The notes under the pieces: generated by a model
The model's input: the letters and a program-made list of their open reading frames with translations, nothing else
Told to the model about the DNA's origin: nothing
The model's database searches: none
Shown: in pieces, positions 6,427 to 11,717 of the stretch
Layout of the letters: every line of letters starts with the position of its first letter
How positions within the stretch are numbered: the stretch's first letter is position 1
NCBI GenBank assembly: GCA_002329525.1
Contig: DCTI01000044.1
Location: 22,855-34,571, forward strand
Reading direction: 5' to 3'
Source of the DNA: Negativicutes bacterium UBA1444
GTDB taxonomy: Bacteria > Bacillota > Negativicutes > UBA1444
Length of the DNA stretch: 11,717 nucleotides
Made by a program: the position numbers and the translations under genes

Positions 6427-7008
6427 ATGCGATTGCGTTATCCACTTTGCTCCTTGTTTTTCCTGCTCACGTTACTCTGCCTGCTGCCTGCCGCGCACGC
6501 CGACTCCTGGCTCCCCCCAAAACCATCGGTCACTTACGAATCATTGAGCGGTGACGCCCGGTTCATCGTCACTGCTTCGCCGCGTTCCGATTCGCTCATC
6601 ACCTGTCGCGGGGCAGCATGGATCAAGAGCAGCGACAGCGAATGGCGGCAATTATGGGACAAACCGCTGCAAAATCGCCTGTCGCCGGTGACGGCGGTCG
6701 TAGCCAACGGTGGTTGGCGCATCGTCACCTTTGACAACTATTACTCCGTCGGCTATGGCGACGAAGTGATCGTGTTCTACAATGAAACCGGCGATTTGAT
6801 CAAAAAATACGCGTTGGAAGATCTACTGTCGAAGGAAGAACTGGACCGGGTTCCGCGCAGTGTCAGTTCCCGTTGGTGGCGCAGTCAGGTCCGCCTCGAC
6901 GAAGCGCTCGGCGTATTGACTGTCGACGTGGTCCAATCTTACGCCGACAAGCGCTCCATCAAGTCCATTTCTTTCGATCTTGGAAACGGCGGGATCCTGT
7001 CGCGATGA
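6427..7008 (+). CDS. Secreted protein of unknown function
   Basis: Encodes 193 residues. The first 25 form a clear Sec signal peptide (MRLRYPLCSLFFLLTLLCLL, cleavage after AHA). The mature part is strand-rich with conserved-looking aromatic motifs: GGWRIVTFDNYYSVGYGDEVIVFYNETGDLIKKYALEDLL (about 97-137) followed by SVSSRWWRS. This looks like a family of exported bacterial hypothetical proteins with a 'TFDN...YGD-V-V-Y...G' core, reminiscent of a beta-propeller-like repeat; I cannot name it. AGAAGGTG precedes the ATG with good spacing. No convincing promoter was found between the upstream terminator and this gene. Its TGA overlaps the ATG of the FAD-dependent dehydrogenase gene, so the two are translationally coupled despite different compartments. 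Confidence 0.82.
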   Translation: MRLRYPLCSLFFLLTLLCLLPAAHADSWLPPKPSVTYESLSGDARFIVTASPRSDSLITCRGAAWIKSSDSEWRQLWDKPLQNRLSPVTAVVANGGWRIVTFDNYYSVGYGDEVIVFYNETGDLIKKYALEDLLSKEELDRVPRSVSSRWWRSQVRLDEALGVLTVDVVQSYADKRSIKSISFDLGNGGILSR

Positions 7009-8465
7009 CGCCGGACTCGTCTTCCGTTTACGATCTTTGCATCATCGGCGCCGGCGTCGTCGGCTTGAATATTGCCCGGGAAATATCACGGTACCAGTTA
7101 AAGATCTGCGTCATCGAAGCGGCGGACGACGTGGGGCGCGGCTGCACCAAGGCCAACAGCGGTATTGTCCACGGTGGATACAGCGACGAACCGGGATCCT
7201 TGAAAGCCGAACTATGCGTTGCCGGAAATCGTCTGTACGCCCAGCTCGACAGCGAACTGCATTTCGGTTATCGCCGGACTGGATCGCTGGTCCTGGCTTT
7301 TTCCGACGCGGAACTGTCCTCGCTGAATCGACTGTTGGCCAACGGACAACAAAATGGCGTCACCGGATTGCGAATCATCGGCAGGGACGAGCTGCTGACC
7401 CGTGAGCCGCATGTGAATCCGGCTGCGATCGCCGCCTTGCTTTGCGAAAACGCCGGCGTCACCTCTCCCTATGAATTTGCCATCGCCCTGGCGGAAAATG
7501 CGATCGCTAATGGCGCGCAGTTATTTTTGTCAGAAACGGTCCAAAGCATTACCAAAACGGCGGATTTTTTCCGGATCGCAACCGACAAAAGTACGCACTA
7601 TGCCCGCTTCATCGTGAACTGCGCCGGCGTCAACAGCGACCGGATCGCCGCCCTGACCAGCCTGGACGACTATCGGATCACACCGCGGCGCGGCCAGTAT
7701 GTCCTGCTGGACAAGGATCAAAGCCATCTGGTCCGCGCGGTGATTTTTCAGACGCCGTCGCCGCTGGACAAAGGAATCCTCGTCACCCCCACCTATCACG
7801 GCAATCTGATGGTCGGTCCGAATGCCGAGGATATCGATGATAAAACCGATGTCGGCACCGATATCCAGACCCTCCAAAGCATCGTGGTGCAGGCTCACCG
7901 CTCCGTGCCGGGCTTCGACATGCGGAAAGCACTGACTTCCTTTGCCGGCAACCGTCCAGTTTCCAATCAAAAGGATTGGGTGATCGAAGAAAGTCGCGTC
8001 AAAAACTTCATCAATCTGATCGGAATCGACTCGCCCGGCTTGACCGCGTCTCCGGCGATCGCCCGCAAAGTCGCCCTCATTCTGAAGGACTGCGGCCTGG
8101 GATTGAAGGTGAAGCCGATTTTTCAGGCGCAGCGACCACCGATCATTCAACAGAAACCGCCGGATTTCGCCGGCGATGTGAATTCATCAAATCCGACGCA
8201 ACACATCATCTGCCGCTGCGAGCAGGTGACCGAAGCGGAAATCCTGGACTGCCTGCATCGCGGTATCCCCGTCCGCTCGCTGGACGCCGTCAAGTATCGC
8301 ACGCGCGCCGGCATGGGCCGTTGCCAGGGCGCTTTCTGCGGACCGCGGGTGCGCGAACTCCTGTCTCGGGAACTCGCCGTTCCGGCGTCGGAAATCTGCG
8401 GCAAGGGGGAATGTTCTTCCCCACTGGCCCAGCGTGCCCGGCGCGGTGACTTGTTCCAGTTGTAA
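7005..8465 (+). CDS. FAD-dependent dehydrogenase with C-terminal BFD-like [2Fe-2S] domain
   Basis: Encodes 486 residues. The N-terminal DAO-type domain has the dinucleotide motif GAGVVG (15-20) with Glu38 ending the second strand, then GCTKANSGIVHGGY, the signature of GlpA/LhgO-like enzymes (glycerol-3-phosphate dehydrogenase, L-2-hydroxyglutarate dehydrogenase and relatives). The C-terminal ~85 residues form a BFD-like domain with cysteines at 403, 405, 440 and 445 (CRC ... GRCQGAFC), suited to a [2Fe-2S] cluster. It probably oxidises a 2-hydroxy acid or glycerol 3-phosphate and passes electrons on; the substrate is not set by sequence. The start at 7005 overlaps the previous stop (ATGA). 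It lacks a strong Shine-Dalgarno sequence, as expected for coupled translation; the longer open frame to 6873 lies inside the upstream gene. The GlpB-like and DUF1667 partners often found beside such genes are absent here. Confidence 0.88.
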   Translation: MTPDSSSVYDLCIIGAGVVGLNIAREISRYQLKICVIEAADDVGRGCTKANSGIVHGGYSDEPGSLKAELCVAGNRLYAQLDSELHFGYRRTGSLVLAFSDAELSSLNRLLANGQQNGVTGLRIIGRDELLTREPHVNPAAIAALLCENAGVTSPYEFAIALAENAIANGAQLFLSETVQSITKTADFFRIATDKSTHYARFIVNCAGVNSDRIAALTSLDDYRITPRRGQYVLLDKDQSHLVRAVIFQTPSPLDKGILVTPTYHGNLMVGPNAEDIDDKTDVGTDIQTLQSIVVQAHRSVPGFDMRKALTSFAGNRPVSNQKDWVIEESRVKNFINLIGIDSPGLTASPAIARKVALILKDCGLGLKVKPIFQAQRPPIIQQKPPDFAGDVNSSNPTQHIICRCEQVTEAEILDCLHRGIPVRSLDAVKYRTRAGMGRCQGAFCGPRVRELLSRELAVPASEICGKGECSSPLAQRARRGDLFQL

Positions 8466-8469
8466 TGTC

Positions 8470-8499
8470 TTGTGACCGCGGTTCATTTTCTGCTATGAT
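8470..8499 (+). promoter_or_regulatory. Extended -10 promoter of the GntR/RCK_C regulator
   Basis: TTGTGA (8470-8475), an 18-base spacer, then TATGAT (8494-8499) preceded by TG one base away (extended -10). It begins 5 bases after the dehydrogenase stop. The TTG at 8499 falls inside the -10 box, so it cannot be the normal start; this supports the ATG at 8547. Confidence 0.7.
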
Positions 8500-8546
8500 T
8501 GTTAATAAACATCTTCGAATATTTTGTTGAGGTTGAAAAAAAAGCC

Positions 8547-9167
8547 ATGCGTATAAAAAGCAACATCCCCGTATATGAATCGATCGCCATGGATGTGGCG
8601 GAACGGATCGCTGCCGGTGAAATTTCCGTTGGCGAAAAAATATCCGGCCGAACCATTTTGTCCAGCCAATACAATGTTTCTCCCGAAACCATCCGCAAAG
8701 CCATGGGTCTGCTGGCGCAAGCGGATGTCGTCGCCGTCTCCCAAGGCAAAGAGGTCATCGTTTTATCCCGGGAAGAAGCCGGTGAGTTCTTGCAGCATCA
8801 TCAGTCCATGCATTCGACATACTCTCTCAAGCAGGAACTGGAACTTTTGATGCAGCGAAAAAATGAAATCAATGAACGACTGGATGATGTATTGGACCAA
8901 ATCATCCGCTATACGGACCGACTGCGAAATCTCCAGCCATTCAACCCCGTTGAAATAACAATTCCCGAGCAGGCCAGCGCCGTAGGACGATCCGTTGCCC
9001 AGCTTGGTTTGTGGCAGCGTACCGGCGCCACCTTGATCGCCATCCGCCGCGGCACCGACATCATCATCTCCCCTGGATCCGGCGCAACTCTGCAGGCAGG
9101 CGACCGGATGGTCGTCGTCGGTTCAGGCAATATTTTGACGAAAGTAACGGAACTGATCAACGAATAA
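8547..9167 (+). CDS. BusR-like GntR regulator with C-terminal RCK_C (TrkA-C) domain
   Basis: Encodes 206 residues. Residues 1-75 are a GntR-type winged helix: VYESIAMDVAERIAAGEISVGEKISGR, then the recognition helix region NVSPETIRKAMGLL and the wing VVAVSQGKEVIVL. Residues ~88-128 are a helical, probably coiled-coil linker (SLKQELELLMQRKNEINERLDDVLDQI). Residues ~131-206 are an RCK_C domain (VEITIPEQASAVGRSVAQLGL ... GDRMVVVGSG). This is the architecture of BusR, the cyclic-di-AMP-responsive repressor of betaine uptake in Streptococcus and Lactococcus. Its place next to the opuC operon fits, and the operator in front of opuCA is its likely target. GAGG is 14 bases before the ATG, rather far, so expression may be low. 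Ligand binding is inference. It has its own promoter and terminator. Confidence 0.88.
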   Translation: MRIKSNIPVYESIAMDVAERIAAGEISVGEKISGRTILSSQYNVSPETIRKAMGLLAQADVVAVSQGKEVIVLSREEAGEFLQHHQSMHSTYSLKQELELLMQRKNEINERLDDVLDQIIRYTDRLRNLQPFNPVEITIPEQASAVGRSVAQLGLWQRTGATLIAIRRGTDIIISPGSGATLQAGDRMVVVGSGNILTKVTELINE

Positions 9168-9191
9168 CGCATACGCGCCAGGTCGCTGAAC

Positions 9192-9227
9192 AAGGCGTCG
9201 GGGATTGCCCCCGGCGCCTTTTATTTT
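9192..9227 (+). terminator. Intrinsic terminator of the regulator gene
   Basis: AAGGCGTCGGGG (9192-9203) pairs with CCCCGGCGCCTT (9209-9220): a 12-bp stem with one G-U pair and a 5-base loop. It is followed by a tail of TTTTATTTT. It separates the regulator transcript from the opuC operon and ends right where the operator region begins. Confidence 0.9.
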
Positions 9228-9230
9228 CTG

Positions 9231-9257
9231 ACAACTCCTGTTTTGCACGCGAGTTGT
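9231..9257. promoter_or_regulatory. Operator palindrome A upstream of opuCA
   Basis: ACAACTC (9231-9237), 13 bases, GAGTTGT (9251-9257): a perfect 7-bp inverted repeat lying just upstream of the -35 box. The same arrangement recurs 43 bp downstream. The right arm extends as GAGTTGTTAGATG, and the left arm shares part of that extension. Likely bound by the adjacent BusR-like regulator (inference). Confidence 0.7.
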
Positions 9258-9263
9258 TAGATG

Positions 9264-9293
9264 TTGACATCTTACAACTCGCTATTGTATTAT
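9264..9293 (+). promoter_or_regulatory. Sigma-A-type promoter of the opuC operon
   Basis: TTGACA (9264-9269, perfect), an 18-base spacer, then TATTAT (9288-9293, five of six). Predicted start is near 9300, giving a leader of about 75 bases before the ATG at 9376. The boxes lie between and within the palindromes, so a protein bound there should block RNA polymerase. Confidence 0.85.
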
Positions 9294-9300
9294 AAGTTGT
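9274..9300. promoter_or_regulatory. Operator palindrome B covering the opuCA -10 box
   Basis: ACAACTC (9274-9280), 13 bases, AAGTTGT (9294-9300): the same inverted repeat with one mismatch, centred on the -10 box. Its arms extend to the full half-site (CATCTTACAACTC on the left, AAGTTGTAAGATG on the right). Inner arms of A and B also form a 13-bp near-perfect dyad, 9251-9280, centred at the -35 box. Confidence 0.72.
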
Positions 9301-9375
9301 AAGATGTATTTCTGCCGCCACCACCATTTCCCCAATGATTGCAGCGGTGCAAAAATTCGAAAAGGAGGGGCTCTC

Positions 9376-10542
9376 ATGATTGAATTTCAGAATATCAGTA
9401 AAACATATAAACCTGGCCACCCTGTCGTGAAAAATCTGAACCTGCATGTCAACAAAGGCGAGATCCTGGTGTTGATCGGCCCGAGCGGCTGCGGAAAAAC
9501 AACAACCATGAAAATGGTCAACCGCCTGGTGGAACCAACCGCCGGCAGAATCCTGATCAACGGCGAGGATATCAGTATGCAAAACCCCGTCGAACTTCGC
9601 AAAAATATCGGCTATGTCATCCAGAACATCGGTTTGCTGCCACATATGACAATTGCCGAAAACGTGGCGTTGGTCCCTAAATTGAAAGGGTGGAACAAAG
9701 CCGATTATCTGCAGCGAGTCGACGAACTGCTGCGCATGGTCAATTTGTCGCCGGAAATATACAGACGGCGCTATCCTCAGGAATTGAGCGGCGGACAACA
9801 GCAGCGGATCGGCGTGATCCGGGCCATGGCGGCCGACCCGCCGATCATCCTCATGGATGAACCGTTCAGCGCCCTAGATCCCATCAGCCGGGAACAACTC
9901 CAGGACGAGCTGCTGCGATTACAGGAAACCGTATCGAAAACTATCCTGTTTGTAACGCACGACATTGCCGAAGCCCTGAAAATCGCCAGCCGGATCTGCC
10001 TTCTCAAAGACGGCGACATCGTCCAACTGGGAACGCCGGAACAGATTTTACGCCACCCGGCCAATGATTTCGTGCGCGATTTCATCGGCGAGAACCGCCT
10101 CCGCAGCGAAGACAGTCTGCCTACGATCGCGGAGGTCATGAAACCGCCGGTCACATCCCGCCCGAACCGGGGATTGGCGGAAGCAACGATGCTCATGCGC
10201 AAACAGAAAGTCGACACGCTACTCGTCGTGGATGCCAACCGACAACTGCTGGGAAAGGTCACTATGTGGGACATTCACAACCGCTTCCAGAACGAAGCGA
10301 TCCTGTTGAAAGACCTGTTGCGGCCGGTTCTCTACAAGGTCGCTCCCCAAGATTCGCTGAAGGAAGCCCTGCAGATTATCAGCCGCCACGCAATCGCCTA
10401 CCTGCCGGTCGTCACGGATCAGAACGAACTCGTCGGCGTCATCACCCGTTCCTGCCTTGTCGACGTCATGGCCGAGCGCTGGCTCGACAGCGAAACAATC
10501 AATCTACAGGAGGTGGTTCCCCATGTGGACCAGTCTGCTTGA
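9376..10542 (+). CDS. opuCA: Osmoprotectant ABC transporter ATPase with tandem CBS domains
   Basis: Encodes 388 residues, close to the length of OpuCA. The ATPase domain has Walker A GPSGCGKTT (35-43), Q-loop YVIQNIG, signature LSGGQ (137-141), Walker B IILMDEPF (Asp161, Glu162) and H-loop His195. Two CBS domains follow (about 254-309, starting VMKPPVTSRP, and 313-372, starting LLRPVLYKV). It energises uptake of compatible solutes such as glycine betaine, carnitine or choline under osmotic stress, on the inner face of the membrane. OpuCA CBS domains are known to bind cyclic-di-AMP in Listeria and Staphylococcus. The start at 9376 follows AAGGAGGGG with good spacing; the upstream in-frame ATG at 9304 lies in the operator and almost at the transcript start. 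OpuB-type (choline) specificity cannot be excluded. Confidence 0.93.
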   Translation: MIEFQNISKTYKPGHPVVKNLNLHVNKGEILVLIGPSGCGKTTTMKMVNRLVEPTAGRILINGEDISMQNPVELRKNIGYVIQNIGLLPHMTIAENVALVPKLKGWNKADYLQRVDELLRMVNLSPEIYRRRYPQELSGGQQQRIGVIRAMAADPPIILMDEPFSALDPISREQLQDELLRLQETVSKTILFVTHDIAEALKIASRICLLKDGDIVQLGTPEQILRHPANDFVRDFIGENRLRSEDSLPTIAEVMKPPVTSRPNRGLAEATMLMRKQKVDTLLVVDANRQLLGKVTMWDIHNRFQNEAILLKDLLRPVLYKVAPQDSLKEALQIISRHAIAYLPVVTDQNELVGVITRSCLVDVMAERWLDSETINLQEVVPHVDQSA

Positions 10543-11167
10543 AATCTTTGCCGCCCGCTTCAACGACATCCTTCTCGCCTCCTGGGAGCACCTTCAGCTG
10601 ACCTTGATTTCTTTGCTCCTGGCCAATCTGATCGCCATCCCCGCCGGCATCTTTCTGACCCGGCGTCGAAAATGGGCCGAACCGGTCATCGGCGTGACGG
10701 CGGTATTCCAGACCATACCGAGCCTGGCCCTGCTGGGGTTCATGATTCCGCTGCTCGGAATCGGCAAAATACCGGCCATCGTCGCGTTGACCATTTACGG
10801 ATTGCTGCCGATCCTGCGCAACACCTATGCCGGGATCACCGGAGTCAACCCGGCGGCGATCGAGGCCGGAACCGGCATGGGGATGACTTCACTGCAAATC
10901 CTGTGGATGATCGAATTGCCGATGGCTCTAGCCATTATCATGGCCGGCGTCCGGACAGCAACCGTGTTGATCGTCGGCGTGGCCACACTGGCGGCGCTGA
11001 TAGGCGGCGGCGGCCTCGGTGAGTTGATCTTCCGGGGAATCGCGATGGCCAACTCTCCCCTGATCCTGGCCGGCGCCTTGCCGGCTGCCGCTCTGGCCGT
11101 ATTTTTCGACTATGCGCTCAAGCATCTCGAATACCGGACCCAACCCGGCAACCTGGCAAAAAAATGA
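10523..11167 (+). CDS. opuCB: Osmoprotectant ABC transporter permease
   Basis: Encodes 214 residues, typical of the small OpuCB/OpuCD permeases, with about six hydrophobic segments. The permease-ATPase contact loop (EAA motif) is at about 109-133: NPAAIEAGTGMG then LQILWMIELP. FQTIPSLALLGFMIPLLGIG (62-81) and TLAALIGGGGLGELIFRGI are further family blocks. The start at 10523 follows AGGAGGTG and overlaps the end of opuCA by 20 bases, so the two are co-translated; the longer frame to 10457 lies inside opuCA. It should pair with OpuCA and a second permease, presumably encoded past the window end. Confidence 0.93.
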   Translation: MWTSLLEIFAARFNDILLASWEHLQLTLISLLLANLIAIPAGIFLTRRRKWAEPVIGVTAVFQTIPSLALLGFMIPLLGIGKIPAIVALTIYGLLPILRNTYAGITGVNPAAIEAGTGMGMTSLQILWMIELPMALAIIMAGVRTATVLIVGVATLAALIGGGGLGELIFRGIAMANSPLILAGALPAAALAVFFDYALKHLEYRTQPGNLAKK

Positions 11168-11209
11168 AACCGTATCGAAATCAACACTGATGAAAAAAGG
11201 GGTGTATCT

Positions 11210-11717
11210 ATGAAAAAAAACATCTTCTTGTTTGTCTTGGTTATTGCTGCCCTACTACTGGCCGGCTGCGGCGGAGCGACGGAAAAAAAACAAAACCAGG
11301 TGACTGTCGGCGGCAAAAACTTCACCGAACAGGACATCCTGGTTTACATGATGAAATACATGCTGGAAGGCAATACAAAACTGAAAGTCGAAACCAAGGC
11401 CTTCCTGGGCGGAACCAACATCGTGGCCCAAGCCCTCGACCGCGGCGACATCGACTTGTACGTTGAATATACCGGCACGGCCCTGATCAATCTGCTCGGA
11501 CAACCGGTGATCAACGACCCGCAGGCCGCCTATGACAAGGTACGGTCGATCTACAAAGAAAAAAAGCGTCTGGAATGGCTGCAGCCCCTGGGTTTCAACA
11601 ATACCTACACCTTGACCATGCGCAGCGACGAAGCCAACCGGCTCGGCATCAAAAAGATCTCCGATCTGGCCGGCAAGACCGATACTCTCACTTTAGGCTG
11701 CACCCCCGAATTTCTGG
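11210..11717 (+). CDS. opuCC: Osmoprotectant-binding lipoprotein (5' part only)
   Basis: 169 codons are present before the window ends. The N-terminus is a lipoprotein signal peptide (MKKNIFLFVLVIAALLLAGC) with lipobox LAGC and Cys20 as the lipidated residue, so the protein is anchored to the outer face of the membrane. The mature part begins with the OpuAC-type pattern: VTVGGKNFTEQDIL, then FLGGTNIVAQALDRGDIDLYVEYTGTAL, a hallmark of the OpuCC/OpuBC/ProX family of betaine, carnitine and choline binders. AAGGGGTG precedes the ATG. It is 42 bases downstream of opuCB with no terminator between. The ligand cannot be set from this part. Confidence 0.93.
   Translation, partial: MKKNIFLFVLVIAALLLAGCGGATEKKQNQVTVGGKNFTEQDILVYMMKYMLEGNTKLKVETKAFLGGTNIVAQALDRGDIDLYVEYTGTALINLLGQPVINDPQAAYDKVRSIYKEKKRLEWLQPLGFNNTYTLTMRSDEANRLGIKKISDLAGKTDTLTLGCTPEFL

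Noticed and set aside
8458..8467. AGTTGTAATG near the regulator's own promoter, resembling the opuC half-site (possible autoregulation)
   Set aside because: It is a single half-site lacking the two-base AG match, with no inverted partner at the 13-base spacing, and it overlaps coding sequence and a stop codon. Chance is a sufficient explanation.
11164..11212. Tiny open frames between opuCB and opuCC starting at ATG 11164 and ATG 11190
   Set aside because: Only 7-8 codons each, with nothing to support translation; the AAGGGGTG ribosome site clearly serves opuCC.

Overview
The window is about 11.7 kb of gene-dense chromosome with moderately high GC. It has strong AGGAGG-type ribosome binding sites, Sec and lipoprotein signal peptides, sigma-A-type promoters and intrinsic terminators. 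It also carries an OpuC-type osmoprotectant ABC transporter beside a BusR-like regulator. Together these suggest a Bacillota bacterium, possibly a Negativicutes-type lineage; this is inference from gene content only, and no rRNA or other phylogenetic marker is present. No tRNA, rRNA, CRISPR array, IS element or phage gene was seen, and no stretch over 300 bases lacks a gene.

Layout. (1) Positions 1-2022, minus strand: the start of a hotdog-fold acyl-CoA thioesterase (cut by the window edge) lies downstream of adenine deaminase (ade). (2) 2097-3131, plus: a secreted calcineurin-like metallophosphoesterase with its own promoter. (3) 4446-3139, minus: a tight three-gene operon. It encodes a Sec-exported protein that I recognise as a CD38/ADP-ribosyl-cyclase-like NAD-cleaving domain, an acidic 87-residue protein of unknown family, and a macro-domain (ADP-ribose-binding or hydrolysing) protein. 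(4) 4547-5472, plus: a RarD/EamA permease with a good promoter. (5) 5591-7008, plus: two secreted proteins of unknown function, the first (LolA-like/DUF4412-like) starting at TTG and followed by a strong terminator. (6) 7005-8465, plus: an FAD-dependent dehydrogenase with a C-terminal BFD-like [2Fe-2S] domain, overlapping the previous gene by four bases. (7) 8470-11717, plus: a GntR/RCK_C regulator of BusR architecture with its own promoter and terminator. It is followed by an operator-bearing promoter and the opuCA-opuCB-opuCC genes (opuCC is cut by the window end).

Two systems stand out. The first is the exported CD38-like enzyme, candidate immunity protein and macro-domain protein. It can be read as an NAD-targeting toxin module, with a macro protein placed to handle the ADP-ribose product, or alternatively as an NAD salvage unit. 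The second is the osmoregulatory module. A regulator with a possible cyclic-di-AMP-binding RCK_C domain sits directly upstream of a promoter built around two phased copies of an ACAACTC-N13-GAGTTGT palindrome. The ATPase it probably controls carries CBS domains of the kind that bind cyclic-di-AMP in other OpuCA proteins, suggesting control of uptake at both transcription and transport.
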